Translations under genes and position numbers: made by a program | Shown: positions 20,480 to 31,148 of the stretch, in pieces | How the letters are laid out: each line of letters opens with the position of its first letter | Numbering within the stretch: position 1 is the stretch's first letter | Assembly: GCF_026241895.1 (NCBI RefSeq) | Contig: NZ_JAPJIV010000001.1 | Location: forward strand, 248,001 to 312,000 | Length of the DNA stretch: 64,000 bases | Direction: 5' to 3' | DNA from: Pseudomonas sp. RIT-562 | Lineage (GTDB): Bacteria > Pseudomonadota > Gammaproteobacteria > Pseudomonadales > Pseudomonadaceae | Notes under the pieces: generated by a model | Databases searched by the model: none | What the model saw: the letters and a program-made list of their open reading frames with translations, nothing else | What the model was told of the DNA's origin: nothing

Positions 20480-20803
20480 TCACTCCCGCTGCTCAAACCC
20501 CTCCCCGATACACCCCAGACACCGCACAAACGCCGCCTTCGCCGGATCCACCACCAGCGCCTGCCCCGCATCCCCAATGCCGCCACCCAGCGCGGTAAAC
20601 GGCAGCGAGACCACAAACGCCCCGGCACCGATCACTGTCACCACCACCAGCAAGGGTCGGGCGATCAGCAGGTCGCCGAGCATGGCGTAGGCTGGGGGAT
20701 TCTGGATGGTGTAGCGCGGGTCGCCGCTGCCATTGCTGGCAGCCAATACCGGCGCAGCGAGGCTCAACAGCAACACGACGACAAGGGTTCGAAACGAATT
20801 CAT
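20480..20803 (-). CDS. Small exported/membrane protein of unknown function
   Basis: A 107-residue protein with a cleavable signal peptide ([23 protein letters not shown]) and one further hydrophobic segment, [25 protein letters not shown]. Its C-terminal part has Cys-x2-Cys ([10 protein letters not shown]). I know it as a conserved hypothetical gene between fdx and mutM in Pseudomonas. The ATG at 20803 is chosen because it starts the signal peptide; the open frame extends ten codons upstream. Confidence 0.7.
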   Translation of the reverse strand: MNSFRTLVVVLLLSLAAPVLAASNGSGDPRYTIQNPPAYAMLGDLLIARPLLVVVTVIGAGAFVVSLPFTALGGGIGDAGQALVVDPAKAAFVRCLGCIGEGFEQRE

Positions 20804-20855
20804 GGCACGGTCCTTCGGCTGGGCAGTGAACACTGACTATAGCCTGTTGGACCTG

Positions 20856-21668
20856 TCAGCTTTGGCAACGAGGGCAAAAGACGCTGGCGCGCTGACCCAG
20901 CTTCACTTCCCGCAAGCCGGTCCCACAGACCTTGCAGTGCTCGCCACCGCGACCATAAACGAACAATTCCTGCTGGAAATAGCCAGGCTGACCGTCGCCG
21001 CCGATGAAGTCGCGCAAGGTGGTGCCGCCGCGCTCGATCGCATGGATCAGGATGCGCTTGATTTCGATTGCCAGTTTTAAATACCGGGCGCGGGAAATGC
21101 TCTTGGCCTCGCGGCGCGGGTCGATGCCTGCGGCGAACAGCGCTTCGGTCGCGTAGATATTGCCCACGCCTACCACGACCGCGTTATCCATGATGAACGG
21201 CTTGACCGCCATGGAGCGCCCGCGGGACTGCTGAAACAGGCGCTCGCCGTCAAACAGCTCGGTCAACGGCTCCGGCCCGAGGCGTATCAACAGCTCGTGA
21301 TTGAGTGGGTCAAGGCTCCAGAGCATTGCGCCGAACCGGCGAGGGTCGGTGTAGCGCAGGGCCAGGCCTGACTCCAGCTCGATGTCCACGTGCTCATGCT
21401 TGGCCGCCGGAGTGCCGATCTCCACCAGGCGCAAATTGCCGGACATGCCCAGATGGCTGATCAGGGTGCCGACTTCGGCATTGATCAGCAGGTACTTGGC
21501 GCGCCGCTCCACCAGCACGATGCGCTGCCCGGACAGCCGCACGTCGAGGTCTTCGGGTATCGGCCAGCGCAGGCGTCGATCACGCACAATCACCCGACTG
21601 ACGCGCTGGCCTTCAAGGTGTGGCGCGATCCCGCGGCGAGTTGTTTCGACTTCTGGCAGTTCAGGCAT
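20856..21668 (-). CDS. mutM: Formamidopyrimidine-DNA glycosylase MutM
   Basis: A 270-residue base-excision repair enzyme that removes 8-oxoguanine and cleaves the abasic site. The N-terminus [13 protein letters not shown] supplies the catalytic Pro2 and Glu3. The helix-two-turn-helix region and the C-terminal zinc finger [16 protein letters not shown]...CPRC are intact. Confidence 0.97.
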   Translation of the reverse strand: MPELPEVETTRRGIAPHLEGQRVSRVIVRDRRLRWPIPEDLDVRLSGQRIVLVERRAKYLLINAEVGTLISHLGMSGNLRLVEIGTPAAKHEHVDIELESGLALRYTDPRRFGAMLWSLDPLNHELLIRLGPEPLTELFDGERLFQQSRGRSMAVKPFIMDNAVVVGVGNIYATEALFAAGIDPRREAKSISRARYLKLAIEIKRILIHAIERGGTTLRDFIGGDGQPGYFQQELFVYGRGGEHCKVCGTGLREVKLGQRASVFCPRCQS

Positions 21669-21703
21669 GGCGCACTCTAATCAGGACTGGATCAGGTCAA
21701 CAC

Positions 21704-22573
21704 TCAGCGATGATTGCCAAGGTCGCGAATCGTTTGCTTGAGGGTCTCGAAGTCGTAGTCCGAGAGGCCGACATAATCGAGCACCAGATGGCTGATGCTG
21801 TTCCACTCGTGGTCGATTTTCTGGTTGCCCAGCACCCGATAGGACGCGCAGATATGCTCGGCCATCTTCAGGATCGCCAGCAGGTTTTTCAACTGGCTGT
21901 TACGTGACGATTCATCACTGAAGATCGCCAGGGCATTGTGATGGTTGGCGATCGCATGGGACACGTGCTCCGGCAGGCGCCAGGATTTGGCCGTGTAGTA
22001 ACCGACCACCGCGTGGTTGGTGTTGAACCGGCTGTTTTCCGTATCAACCACCCGACATTCCGCGCTGGCGTTGGCGTAAGCCTGCTCCAGCACACTCATG
22101 TAGTCGGGAAAACGCTGCAGCATCAGCGGCACGCCGCAGTCGTGAAACAGCCCCAGGGCGTAGGCTTCGTCACCGGCCTGACCACCGAGGCGCTTGGCCA
22201 GGGTGAGGCAGGTCATGGCCACATCCTGGGCGGTGTCCCAGAATCGATTCAGGGTGACGATGGTGTCGTCGTTCATCTCGCCCTTGATCGACATCGCGTT
22301 GATCAGGTTGATCACCGAACGGCTACCCAACAGATTCACCGCGCGCTGGATCGAGGCGATCTTGTTGCTCAAGCCGTAGTATGGCGAATTGACGATCTTC
22401 AACAGCGAACCGGACAGGCCGGGGTCCTGGGAGATCAGCTTGGCGATCACCTCCAGGTCCGGGTCCGGCATGTACTGCTCCATCTGCAAATCCACCATGA
22501 TCTGCGGCTGGGCCGGCACGCTAATGCCTTGCAGGGTCTGTTGAATCTGTTCGGTGGTCAGCTCTTGGGACAT
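21704..22573 (-). CDS. HDOD domain protein
   Basis: A 289-residue protein made almost entirely of an HDOD domain, a HD-like fold that usually lacks phosphodiesterase activity and acts in signalling. Recognisable segments are SQDPGLSGSLLKIVNSPYYGL, IQRAVNLLGSRSVINLI and ALGLFHDCGVPLML. A GGAR-like site precedes the ATG. It lies between mutM and pfpI, as in P. aeruginosa; the role is unknown. Confidence 0.86.
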   Translation of the reverse strand: MSQELTTEQIQQTLQGISVPAQPQIMVDLQMEQYMPDPDLEVIAKLISQDPGLSGSLLKIVNSPYYGLSNKIASIQRAVNLLGSRSVINLINAMSIKGEMNDDTIVTLNRFWDTAQDVAMTCLTLAKRLGGQAGDEAYALGLFHDCGVPLMLQRFPDYMSVLEQAYANASAECRVVDTENSRFNTNHAVVGYYTAKSWRLPEHVSHAIANHHNALAIFSDESSRNSQLKNLLAILKMAEHICASYRVLGNQKIDHEWNSISHLVLDYVGLSDYDFETLKQTIRDLGNHR

Positions 22574-22725
22574 AAGTACACGCTCTGGGACAGGCGGCGA
22601 TTCTAACCTTTATGAAGTTGGATCCGACACACCAGCGGGCACATCGGAGGAACTTTCATCCACGCCCAGGCTTCGGACTGAGTAACGCCCAAGGGCAAAC
22701 ACTTACTCATTCAGGAGCAGCCATC

Positions 22726-23265
22726 ATGGCCAATTCCCTCAGCGGCAAGCGCGTCGCGATTCTTGTAACCGATGGTTTTGAACAGGTCGAACTCACCGGT
22801 CCGAAACAGGCTTTGGAAGAAGCCGGTGCCCGGGTCGATATCCTCTCGGCCGAGGAAGGTCAGGTCAAAGGCTGGAATCACGACAAGCCGGCTGATGACT
22901 TCCAGGTTGACGGTACCTTCAAGGGCGCCAGCGTCGACCACTACGACGCCATCGTCCTGCCCGGCGGCGTGCAGAACTCCGACACCATCCGTATCGATCA
23001 GGACGCCCAGCACCTGGTGAAAACCGGCACCTCGGCCGGCAAGCCGATCGCCGTGATCTGCCATGGCGCCTGGCTGTTGGTGTCTGCCGGACTGGTCAAC
23101 GGCAAGACCTTGACCAGCTTCAAGACGCTCAGGGACGATCTGGTGAACGCCGGAGCCAATTGGGTGGACAAGGAAGTGGTGACGGACGGCAACCTGATCA
23201 GCAGCCGCCAGCCGGATGATATTCCGGCGTTTAACCGCGAGTTGATTGCCGCGCTTTCTGAATAA
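22726..23265 (+). CDS. pfpI: DJ-1/PfpI family protein
   Basis: A 179-residue type 1 glutamine-amidotransferase-like protein. The nucleophile elbow AVICHGAWLLVS has Cys112 followed by His113, and a conserved acidic residue lies in the GFEQVELTGP segment near residue 20. Family members act as peptidases, glyoxalases or stress chaperones; P. aeruginosa PfpI affects stress tolerance and mutation rate. The ATG at 22726 follows a strong AGGAG; the open frame extends upstream without conservation. Confidence 0.88.
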   Translation: MANSLSGKRVAILVTDGFEQVELTGPKQALEEAGARVDILSAEEGQVKGWNHDKPADDFQVDGTFKGASVDHYDAIVLPGGVQNSDTIRIDQDAQHLVKTGTSAGKPIAVICHGAWLLVSAGLVNGKTLTSFKTLRDDLVNAGANWVDKEVVTDGNLISSRQPDDIPAFNRELIAALSE

Positions 23266-23278
23266 GATTCAAAACCGC

Positions 23279-23363
23279 CTTCGCGAGCAAGCCCGCTCCC
23301 ACATTTGAACGCGTTCTATCTGGAAGATCGCAGACCAATGTGGGAGCGGGCTTGCTCGCGAAG
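23279..23363. repeat. REP inverted pair (GGGAGCGGGCTTGCTCGCGAA family)
   Basis: Facing units TTCGCGAGCAAGCCCGCTCC and GGGAGCGGGCTTGCTCGCGA lie 13 bp after the pfpI stop, with a loop of about 35 bp. Confidence 0.9.
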
Positions 23364-23445
23364 AGGCCATCAGCGTTTCATCGCTCTCAAGCCCGCCGCC
23401 CCCCCCAACACGCTATACTCCCGCTCTTTTTTCCGGAGCGACGTC

Positions 23446-24642
23446 ATGTCCCTGCCTAGCCTGCGCCTCAAAGCCAACGCCGACCGTCGCCTGCGAAACG
23501 GCCACCTGTGGGTCTACAGCAACGAAATCGATGTAGCCGCCACCCCTCTGCAGGGCTTCCAGGCCGGCGATCAGGCAATCCTCGAAGCCGCCGGTGGCAA
23601 AACCCTGGGCATCGTTGCCATGAGCCCGAACAACCTGATCTGCGCCCGCCTGCTGTCGCGCGACATCAAGTTGCCGCTGGACAAGTCGCTGCTGGTGCAC
23701 CGTATCAACGTTGCCCTGTCCCTGCGCGATCGCCTGTTCGACAAGCCGTTCTACCGCCTGGTATACGGCGATTCCGACCTGTTGCCAGGCCTGGTAGTCG
23801 ACCGTTTCGGCGACATCCTGGTGGTGCAGATCGCCTCGGCGACCATGGAGGCCCACAAGGAAGACGTGATCGCCGCGTTGACTCAAGTGCTCAAGCCAAG
23901 CGGCATTCTGTTCAAGAACGACTCCGCCGCTCGTGACGCCGAAGGCCTCAACCGCTACGTCGAAACCGTGTTCGGCCTGGTGCCGGAGTGGGTCGCGCTG
24001 GAAGAGAACGGCGTGAAGTTCGAAGCGCCGGTCATCCAGGGCCAGAAAACCGGCTGGTTCTACGACCACCGCATGAACCGCGCACGCCTGGCGCCTTACG
24101 CCAAGGGCAAACGCGTCCTCGACCTGTACAGCTACATCGGCGGCTGGGGTGTGCAGGCGGCTGCTTTCGGCGCCAGTGAAGTCTTCTGCGTCGACGCTTC
24201 GGCCTTCGCCCTCGACGGAGTCGAGCGCAACGCTGCCCTGAACGGCTTCGCCGAGAAAATGACCTGCCTCGAAGGCGATGTGTTTGATGCCCTGAAGGAG
24301 CTCAAAGCCAGCGAAGAACGTTTCGACGTGATCGTCGCCGACCCGCCGGCGTTCATCAAACGCAAGAAAGACATGAAAAACGGCGAAGGCGCCTACCGTC
24401 GCCTGAACGAGCAAGCCATGCGCCTGCTCACCAAGGACGGCATCCTGATCAGCGCCTCGTGCTCGATGCACCTGCCGGAAGACGACCTGCAGAACATCCT
24501 GCTGACCAGCGCCCGCCACCTGGACCGCAACATCCAGATGCTGGAACGCGGCGGCCAAGGCCCGGATCACCCGGTGCACCCGGCGATTGCTGAAACGCGT
24601 TACATCAAGAGCATTACTTGCCGGTTGCTGCCGAATAGCTAA
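23446..24642 (+). CDS. RlmI-type 23S rRNA cytosine-C5 methyltransferase
   Basis: A 398-residue protein with an N-terminal PUA RNA-binding domain (about residues 1-75, LRLKANADRRLRNGHLWVYS), a linker domain and a C-terminal SAM-dependent methyltransferase. Motif I is DLYSYIGGWGVQAA and the catalytic loop is VADPPAFIKRKKD. This fits the RlmI/YccW family that makes m5C1962 in 23S rRNA. The ATG at 23446 is preceded by CCGGAG; earlier in-frame starts lie in the REP region. Confidence 0.88.
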   Translation: MSLPSLRLKANADRRLRNGHLWVYSNEIDVAATPLQGFQAGDQAILEAAGGKTLGIVAMSPNNLICARLLSRDIKLPLDKSLLVHRINVALSLRDRLFDKPFYRLVYGDSDLLPGLVVDRFGDILVVQIASATMEAHKEDVIAALTQVLKPSGILFKNDSAARDAEGLNRYVETVFGLVPEWVALEENGVKFEAPVIQGQKTGWFYDHRMNRARLAPYAKGKRVLDLYSYIGGWGVQAAAFGASEVFCVDASAFALDGVERNAALNGFAEKMTCLEGDVFDALKELKASEERFDVIVADPPAFIKRKKDMKNGEGAYRRLNEQAMRLLTKDGILISASCSMHLPEDDLQNILLTSARHLDRNIQMLERGGQGPDHPVHPAIAETRYIKSITCRLLPNS

Positions 24643-24672
24643 TCGCTGAAAGCGGGGTCGCTGCGCAACCCA

Positions 24673-24737
24673 ACGCAGGCTGCGCCAGCTGCTACATGAA
24701 GCACCACAACCCATGTAGCAGCTGCCGAAGGCTGCGT
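24673..24737. repeat. Degenerate REP-like inverted pair
   Basis: The arms ACGCAGGCTGCGCCAGCTGC and CATGTAGCAGCTGCCGAAGG form an imperfect long hairpin about 30 bp after the methyltransferase stop. It is related to the CTGCCGCAGGCTGCG family but diverged. Confidence 0.7.
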
Positions 24738-24903
24738 CCGGCTGCGAAGCAGTCGCCATCAAGGTGCATGCCGATCCCCCTGGTTGAGGGAGCGAGTCAA
24801 TCGCTTGCGCAACAGCTTCACAAAAGCCTCACACCTTCTGCATTGACTTCCACTATCAGCAAGTCAACTCTCGACCACCCCTCACGGACCGAGAGCGTTG
24901 TTG

Positions 24904-26103
24904 ATGAACCCTTCCACGCACATTTCAAACAAATCCTCGCTCATCCTGCTGTTGATGAGCATGACGCTCCTGGGTGTTTTCCCCCTGGACGTCGTACTCC
25001 CGTCCTTTCCCGCGCTCTCTGACCACTTCAAGACCTCAGCCTCCGACATTGCCCTTTCTGTCAGCCTGTTCGCCATTGGCCTGGCGTTATCCGTGGTGCT
25101 TGTCGGACCACTGTCGGATCTGTGGGGGCGCAGGAAGCTTTTATTGACCGGTATTGTGATCTCGATAATCGGTGCAGCAGGTTGCCTGGTTTCCAGCGAT
25201 TACAGCTGGTTCCTGCTGTTTCGCGTCGTCCAGGCCGTGGGTTGCGGATCCTTTGTGCTCTCCCAGGCGCTGATCCAGGACCTGTTCGTCGGCAAGGAAC
25301 AGGAGCGGATGAGGATCTGGATGACCACCGGCGGTGGGGTTTTCATATCCATCTCGCCGCTGCTCGGCACCTGGCTGCAATTGCACCTGGGCTGGGAAGG
25401 CAGCTTCTATGTTTTTATCGCGCTGGCCGCCATGGTCTGGATAAAAGCAGGCGTCTTGCTCAAGCACACTCCACGCATTCGCACTGCGTCGCCCGGGCGC
25501 TTTTTCAGTGCCTATGGGCGGCTGTGTTCCGATGGACGCTTCATGGGTTATTGGCTCATTTCGGGCCTGGCCTTCGCCTGCCATTTTTCATTCATCGTCA
25601 TTTCACCCATCATTTTCATGGAACGCTTGGCCCTCTCGCCTTACGAATTTGCCTGGGCCCTGTTGTTGTATGGCGTGGCTTATGTGGTAGGCGGAATAAT
25701 CGCCAGTGCCCTGCATCGGCGCCTGCAGGCCACGACACAGATCATTGTCGGCCTGGGCCTGATCGCCCTGTCAGGGGTGGTCATGTTGTGGCTGTCGAAT
25801 CAGTTCGGGCTCACGGCTGCGGCGGTGCTGATACCGATGTTGATCTGCACGGCCGGGACTACCATCGCCAGGCCTATTGCCAACTCCAAAGCCATGACCC
25901 TTCATCCCGAAGATGCGGGCACGTCCTCTTCGGTCGGCGGCGTAATGATCTTCATGTGCGGCGGCGTGATCAGCGTGGTGATCAATCTCGCGTCCGAGGA
26001 CCTGACCAGAGCCCTCTCCTTGTGTTTCTTGAGCCTGAGTGCCGTAGGTCTCGGTTTGAATGCGCTGATCGCGCGGCGCAATGTAGCCCTGAAAGTGAGC
26101 TGA
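24904..26103 (+). CDS. MFS drug-efflux type transporter (Bcr/CflA-like)
   Basis: A 399-residue protein with twelve predicted membrane helices and the DHA1 motif GPLSDLWGRRKLLLTG between helices 2 and 3. The N-terminal segment FPLDVVLPSFPALSDHFKTSASD is typical of Bcr/CflA proton-driven exporters. The substrate cannot be told from the sequence. The ATG at 24904 has GAGAG upstream; a TTG two codons earlier is less likely. It has its own unit, with ilvD 259 bp downstream. Confidence 0.8.
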   Translation: MNPSTHISNKSSLILLLMSMTLLGVFPLDVVLPSFPALSDHFKTSASDIALSVSLFAIGLALSVVLVGPLSDLWGRRKLLLTGIVISIIGAAGCLVSSDYSWFLLFRVVQAVGCGSFVLSQALIQDLFVGKEQERMRIWMTTGGGVFISISPLLGTWLQLHLGWEGSFYVFIALAAMVWIKAGVLLKHTPRIRTASPGRFFSAYGRLCSDGRFMGYWLISGLAFACHFSFIVISPIIFMERLALSPYEFAWALLLYGVAYVVGGIIASALHRRLQATTQIIVGLGLIALSGVVMLWLSNQFGLTAAAVLIPMLICTAGTTIARPIANSKAMTLHPEDAGTSSSVGGVMIFMCGGVISVVINLASEDLTRALSLCFLSLSAVGLGLNALIARRNVALKVS

Positions 26104-26362
26104 TACACGCCGGTCGTCATTCAACACGCCCCGTGAGCGCTGGATCAGCCGCTCACCGGCATTCCCTCTCGCCGCCAGCCGTGTAGAATCGCCTCATTCA
26201 TCGCCAGTCATCCCCCGGCGGGTTTATGAGCTCAAGCTGAAGCGCGCGGCGATCCCGCAAACTTATCGGCAACTTCCGGACACACGGCCATTTCTGAGTG
26301 TTCCAGACGTCAATAGAAGCTCACTTCCCTTTTGATACCTGATTAGCCGCCCGGAGTGCTTC

Positions 26363-28204
26363 ATGCCTGATTACCGCTCGAAAACATCCACCCACGGCCG
26401 CAACATGGCCGGTGCCCGCGCTCTGTGGCGCGCCACGGGGATGAAAGATGACGACTTCAAAAAGCCGATCATCGCCATTGCCAACTCCTTCACCCAGTTC
26501 GTACCGGGCCACGTCCACCTCAAGGACCTGGGTCAACTGGTCGCCCGCGAGATCGAACGCGCTGGCGGTGTGGCAAAAGAATTCAACACCATCGCCGTCG
26601 ATGACGGCATCGCCATGGGCCACGACGGCATGCTCTATTCGCTGCCGAGCCGCGAGATCATCGCCGACTCCGTCGAGTACATGGTCAACGCCCACTGTGC
26701 CGACGCGATCGTCTGCATCTCCAACTGCGACAAGATCACCCCCGGCATGCTGATGGCCTCCCTGCGCCTGAACATCCCGGTGATCTTCGTCTCCGGCGGC
26801 CCGATGGAAGCCGGCAAGACCAAGCTGGCCAGCCACGGTCTCGACCTCGTCGACGCCATGGTCATCGCCGCCGACTCCAGCGCTTCTGACGAGAAAGTTG
26901 CTGAGTACGAGCGCAGCGCCTGCCCGACTTGCGGTTCGTGCTCCGGCATGTTCACCGCCAACTCGATGAACTGCCTGGTAGAAGCCCTGGGCCTGGCATT
27001 GCCCGGCAACGGTTCGACCCTCGCCACCCACAGCGACCGCGAACAGCTGTTCCTGCAGGCCGGCCGCACCATCGTCGAGCTGTGCAAGCGTTACTACACC
27101 GAGAACGACGAGTCGGTATTGCCGCGCAACATCGCCAACTTCAAGGCGTTCGAAAACGCCATGACCCTGGACATCGCCATGGGCGGTTCCACCAACACCA
27201 TCCTGCACTTGCTGGCCGCCGCCCAGGAAGCCGAGATCGATTTCGACCTGCGCGACATCGACCGCCTTTCCCGCCACGTGCCGCAACTGTGCAAAGTCGC
27301 GCCAAACATCCAGAAGTACCACATGGAAGACGTGCACCGCGCCGGCGGGATCTTCAGCATCCTCGGCTCCCTGGCCCGTGGCGGCCTGTTGCACACCGAC
27401 CTGCCAACCGTACACAGCAAGACCCTGGCCGAAGGCATTGCCAAGTGGGACATCACCCAGACTGACGACGAAGCGGTGCATCACTTCTTCAAGGCCGGCC
27501 CTGCAGGTATCCCGACGCAAACCGCGTTCAGCCAGTCGACCCGTTGGGAAACCCTCGACGACGACCGTGAAAACGGCTGCATCCGCAGTGTCGAGCACGC
27601 CTACTCGAAAGAAGGCGGCCTGGCCGTTCTCTACGGCAACATCGCACTGGACGGCTGCGTGGTGAAAACCGCAGGCGTCGACGAGTCGATCCACGTGTTC
27701 GAAGGCAACGCGAAGATCTTCGAAAGCCAGGACAGCGCCGTGCGCGGCATCCTCGCGGACGAAGTGAAAGCCGGCGACATCGTGATCATCCGTTACGAAG
27801 GCCCGAAAGGCGGCCCGGGCATGCAGGAAATGCTCTATCCGACTTCGTACCTGAAATCCAAAGGCCTGGGCAAAGCCTGCGCCCTGCTCACCGATGGTCG
27901 TTTCTCCGGCGGCACCTCGGGCCTGTCCATCGGCCACGCTTCGCCGGAAGCGGCAGCGGGCGGCGCGATTGGCCTGGTGCAGGACGGCGACAAGGTGCTG
28001 ATCGACATTCCGAACCGTTCGATCAACCTGTTGATCAGCGATGAAGAGATGGCCGGCCGGCGTGCCGAGCAGGATCAGAAAGGCTGGAAGCCGGTGGAAA
28101 AACGTCCCCGCAAGGTGACCACGGCACTGAAGGCCTATGCCCTGCTGGCGACCAGCGCTGACAAGGGTGCTGTGCGCAACAAGGCGATGCTCGACGGGCT
28201 GTAA
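26363..28204 (+). CDS. ilvD: Dihydroxy-acid dehydratase IlvD
   Basis: A 613-residue Fe-S dehydratase that converts 2,3-dihydroxy acids to 2-keto acids in valine, leucine and isoleucine synthesis. Cluster-ligand regions are visible as [11 protein letters not shown] and [18 protein letters not shown] (around residue 193). The C-terminal [19 protein letters not shown] signature is present. Full length, and closed by a strong terminator. Confidence 0.97.
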   Translation: MPDYRSKTSTHGRNMAGARALWRATGMKDDDFKKPIIAIANSFTQFVPGHVHLKDLGQLVAREIERAGGVAKEFNTIAVDDGIAMGHDGMLYSLPSREIIADSVEYMVNAHCADAIVCISNCDKITPGMLMASLRLNIPVIFVSGGPMEAGKTKLASHGLDLVDAMVIAADSSASDEKVAEYERSACPTCGSCSGMFTANSMNCLVEALGLALPGNGSTLATHSDREQLFLQAGRTIVELCKRYYTENDESVLPRNIANFKAFENAMTLDIAMGGSTNTILHLLAAAQEAEIDFDLRDIDRLSRHVPQLCKVAPNIQKYHMEDVHRAGGIFSILGSLARGGLLHTDLPTVHSKTLAEGIAKWDITQTDDEAVHHFFKAGPAGIPTQTAFSQSTRWETLDDDRENGCIRSVEHAYSKEGGLAVLYGNIALDGCVVKTAGVDESIHVFEGNAKIFESQDSAVRGILADEVKAGDIVIIRYEGPKGGPGMQEMLYPTSYLKSKGLGKACALLTDGRFSGGTSGLSIGHASPEAAAGGAIGLVQDGDKVLIDIPNRSINLLISDEEMAGRRAEQDQKGWKPVEKRPRKVTTALKAYALLATSADKGAVRNKAMLDGL

Positions 28205-28221
28205 GCGTCAGTCGCAACCAT

Positions 28222-28255
28222 AAAAATGCCCCGCCAAGTGCGGGGCATTTTTTTT
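28222..28255 (+). terminator. Rho-independent terminator of ilvD
   Basis: The stem ATGCCCCGC/GCGGGGCAT with the loop CAAGT is followed by eight T residues, 18 bp after the ilvD stop. Confidence 0.93.
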
Positions 28256-28288
28256 GCCTGACCGATTAATGGGTGGCCATCAGAACCC

Positions 28289-28354
28289 CATCGCGAGCAG
28301 GCTCACTCCTACAGGAGAATGCGTTCCAATGTAGGAGTGAGCCTGCTCGCGATG
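28289..28354. repeat. REP inverted pair (GTAGGAGTGAGCCTGCTCGCGATGG family)
   Basis: Facing units ATCGCGAGCAGGCTCACTCC and GGAGTGAGCCTGCTCGCGAT lie between the convergent ends of ilvD and pchP. Confidence 0.9.
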
Positions 28355-28368
28355 GCCACGACTCGGTC

Positions 28369-29424
28369 TTACTGGATTTCTTCTGGCTTCACGATCACCC
28401 AATTCTTGTCCGCCGTCACCGGCAACCCTTCCTTGGCCTGCGCCGCAGCGTGCTTAGCCATCATGCCGTTAATCTGGGTCATGTATTTGTCTTTGCGGTT
28501 GACCCACAAGTGAATGCCGCCCTTGGCCACGTCGACGCTGTGGAACAGCATGAAACCATCACTGGTGGGCGTATCACCACCGACCAACACCGGTTTTTTC
28601 CACTCATCGATGTACGTCAGGATCGCCGCCTGCTTGCCCGCCATCCAGGTCGCCGGAGTCCACAGGTACGGGGTCAACTCGAGGCCCAGGTTGGCTTTCT
28701 CGTCATACTTGCCGGCGGTGATCTGCTTGCGTGCGGTGGTCAGTTCGCCGGTCTTGGTGTCCTTGAGCAACAGGCTCACACCGATCACGTTCTGCGGCTT
28801 GACGTTGTAGCCATACTGCGGATCGGACGCGACCATGCGCACCAGCTCTTCCGAGGCAGCGGTCATCACATAGACCTCGATGCCGTTTTCCATCAGCTTG
28901 TTGTAGAGCTCTTTCTGCCCAGTGAAGATCTTCGGCGGATTGACGTCGAGCTTCTTCACCACGTCGCCTTCGTAGTAGGTGGCAGGCACCGGTTTGCCTG
29001 ATGCCATCAACTCGTCGACATACCCCTTGAGCTCTTTGAGGGTGAAGCCGGAGAACACCTGCGCGACCCATGGGTAGCAGACCATGTCATCGAGTTCGCA
29101 GAGTCGATAGTAATAACTGAACAGGCTTTCCTTGTGCTCGGCGGTGTCTTTGAACGGGATCAGTTTCAGGGAGGGGTCGAGCTTGTCACGGGTGATCAGG
29201 CCCTTGTTTTCCATGAACGGCAGCAATGACTCTTCCAGATCGTAGCGGTAACTGGTGTTGTCCATGTCGAACACCGCGTAGTTACCTTTGTTGGCATTGG
29301 CGGCGATCATCGCATCCAATGCCTTGGCCTGATCGGCTGGCCAGTGTTTCAGATCCGTGGCGAGGGCCTGGCCAGCCAGGCCGAGGCAGAGTGCTGCTAC
29401 CAGAAATTTCGGTGCAAGCTTCAT
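28369..29424 (-). CDS. pchP: Phosphorylcholine phosphatase PchP
   Basis: A 351-residue exported HAD-superfamily phosphatase. The signal peptide (MKLAPKFLVAALCLGLAGQALA) is followed by the HAD motif I VFDMDNTSYRYD with Asp53 and Asp55. Later segments, FTGQKELYNKLMENGIEVYV and LVGGDTPTSDG, correspond to HAD motifs II-IV. The sequence closely follows P. aeruginosa PchP as I remember it. PchP releases phosphate from phosphorylcholine in the periplasm, working with secreted phospholipase C in use of host or plant phosphatidylcholine. Confidence 0.9.
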   Translation of the reverse strand: MKLAPKFLVAALCLGLAGQALATDLKHWPADQAKALDAMIAANANKGNYAVFDMDNTSYRYDLEESLLPFMENKGLITRDKLDPSLKLIPFKDTAEHKESLFSYYYRLCELDDMVCYPWVAQVFSGFTLKELKGYVDELMASGKPVPATYYEGDVVKKLDVNPPKIFTGQKELYNKLMENGIEVYVMTAASEELVRMVASDPQYGYNVKPQNVIGVSLLLKDTKTGELTTARKQITAGKYDEKANLGLELTPYLWTPATWMAGKQAAILTYIDEWKKPVLVGGDTPTSDGFMLFHSVDVAKGGIHLWVNRKDKYMTQINGMMAKHAAAQAKEGLPVTADKNWVIVKPEEIQ

Positions 29425-29664
29425 CTTGGTTCTCCCTGATTCAAAGAGCTCGACGCTATCAAATTAATATGACAGTCCCCGCCTGCCTGCGACCGTCCGC
29501 GTCCCTATTGCGCCAGCTGCATTCCCGAGAGCGACACGCGCTTATTCCAAAAACGACAGTAACCATGCGTTTTTGATATTAATTCATTAGTTTTCAAGCT
29601 GTTAGGCTTGCCGGTTCGCAGCTGCCCCGCAAGGCAGCGGGCACAAGTCTTTATCGGAGTTTTC

Positions 29665-31056
29665 ATGAATCTGCCGCTGACCCTCAATCTGCTGGTGTTC
29701 CTTGCCCTGCTATTCGGCCTGGCGCAAACCCGTCACTCCAACTGGAGCCTGGCGAAAAAAGTCCTGCTTGCGCTGACACTCGGCGTGGCATTCGGCGTGG
29801 CTTTGCACACCATTTATGGTGCTGGCAATCCGGTGCTGAAAGCCTCTATCGGCTGGTTCGATCTGGTGGGCAACGGCTACGTGCAACTGCTGCAGATGAT
29901 CGTGATCCCGCTGGTATTCGCCTCGATACTCAGCGCCGTGGCGCGCCTGCACAACGCCTCGTCACTGGGCAAGATCAGCTTCCTGACCATCGGCACGCTG
30001 CTGTTCACCACCGCTATCGCCGCGTTGATCGGTATCGGCCTGACCAACCTGTTCGGCCTGACCGCGGAAGGGCTGGTCGCCGGCACCCAGGAAATGGCTC
30101 GCCTGCAAACCATCCAGACCGACTACGCGGGCAAGGTCGCCGACCTCAATGTGCCGCAGTTGCTGTTGTCGTTCATCCCGCAAAACCCGTTCGCTGACCT
30201 GGCGCGCGCCAAGCCGACTTCGATCATCAGCGTGGTGATCTTCGCTGCGTTCCTCGGAGTTGCCGCCTTGCAACTGCTGAAGGATGACGTTGAAAAAGGT
30301 CAGAAAGTGATCAACGCCATCGATACCCTGCAAGCCTGGGTGATGCGCCTGGTGCGCCTGGTGATGAAGCTGACCCCTTACGGTGTGTTGGCGCTGATGA
30401 CCAAAGTGGTCGCCGGTTCCAACCTGCAAGACATCATCAAGCTCGGCAGTTTTGTGGTGGTGTCCTACATCGGCCTCGGCCTGATGTTTGTGGTGCATGG
30501 CGTGCTGGTGTCGGCGGCCGGAATCAATCCGCTGCGCTTTTTCCGCAAGATCTGGCCCGTGCTGACGTTTGCCTTCACCAGCCGTTCGAGCGCTGCGACC
30601 ATTCCGCTGAGCATCGAAGCCCAGACCAGCCGCCTGGGGATTCCGCAATCCATCGCCAGCTTCGCCGCCTCGTTTGGCGCGACCATTGGCCAGAACGGCT
30701 GTGCCGGCCTGTACCCGGCAATGTTGGCGGTGATGGTAGCGCCGACCGTGGGCATCAATCCGCTGGACCCACTGTGGATCGCGACGCTGGTGGCGATTGT
30801 GACCCTGAGTTCGGCTGGAGTGGCTGGGGTCGGCGGTGGTGCGACGTTCGCCGCACTGATCGTGTTGCCGGCGATGGGCTTGCCGGTATCACTGGTAGCG
30901 CTGCTGATTTCCGTGGAGCCGCTGATCGATATGGGCCGCACAGCGTTGAACGTGAGCGGTTCGATTGCAGCGGGCGCGGTGACCAGCCAGATCATGCAGC
31001 AAACGGATAAAGAGTTGCTGGATGCGGATGAGCATTCGGCGTTGGCTCAGGCTTAA
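29665..31056 (+). CDS. tcyP: Dicarboxylate/cystine symporter (TcyP-like, DAACS family)
   Basis: A 463-residue membrane protein of the sodium/proton:dicarboxylate symporter family, with eight helices and re-entrant loops. Signatures include [19 protein letters not shown] [34 protein letters not shown] and [19 protein letters not shown]. The NGCAG variant and length favour the L-cystine transporter TcyP over DctA. The ATG at 29665 follows a GGAG; 240 bp upstream hold AT-rich promoter-like sequence and separate it from the divergent pchP. Confidence 0.78.
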   Translation: MNLPLTLNLLVFLALLFGLAQTRHSNWSLAKKVLLALTLGVAFGVALHTIYGAGNPVLKASIGWFDLVGNGYVQLLQMIVIPLVFASILSAVARLHNASSLGKISFLTIGTLLFTTAIAALIGIGLTNLFGLTAEGLVAGTQEMARLQTIQTDYAGKVADLNVPQLLLSFIPQNPFADLARAKPTSIISVVIFAAFLGVAALQLLKDDVEKGQKVINAIDTLQAWVMRLVRLVMKLTPYGVLALMTKVVAGSNLQDIIKLGSFVVVSYIGLGLMFVVHGVLVSAAGINPLRFFRKIWPVLTFAFTSRSSAATIPLSIEAQTSRLGIPQSIASFAASFGATIGQNGCAGLYPAMLAVMVAPTVGINPLDPLWIATLVAIVTLSSAGVAGVGGGATFAALIVLPAMGLPVSLVALLISVEPLIDMGRTALNVSGSIAAGAVTSQIMQQTDKELLDADEHSALAQA

Positions 31057-31069
31057 GAGCAGCCGCCAA

Positions 31070-31148
31070 GATCAAAAGATCGCAGGCTTCGCCAGCTCCT
31101 ACAGGTGTTCACCGATCCCGTAGGAGCTGCCGCAGGCTGCGATCTTTT
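31070..31148. repeat. REP-like inverted pair (CTGCCGCAGGCTGCGATC family)
   Basis: Facing units AAGATCGCAGCCTGC-like and GGAGCTGCCGCAGGCTGCGA, with ATCAAAAGATC and GATCTTTT tails, lie between tcyP and folA. Its right tail overlaps the last bases of folA. Confidence 0.82.

Noticed and set aside
26321..27937. Long minus-strand open frame of 538 codons opposite ilvD
   Set aside because: It is the mirror of high-GC ilvD codon bias. The translation is Gly/Val/His-rich with no family signature, while ilvD on the other strand is complete.
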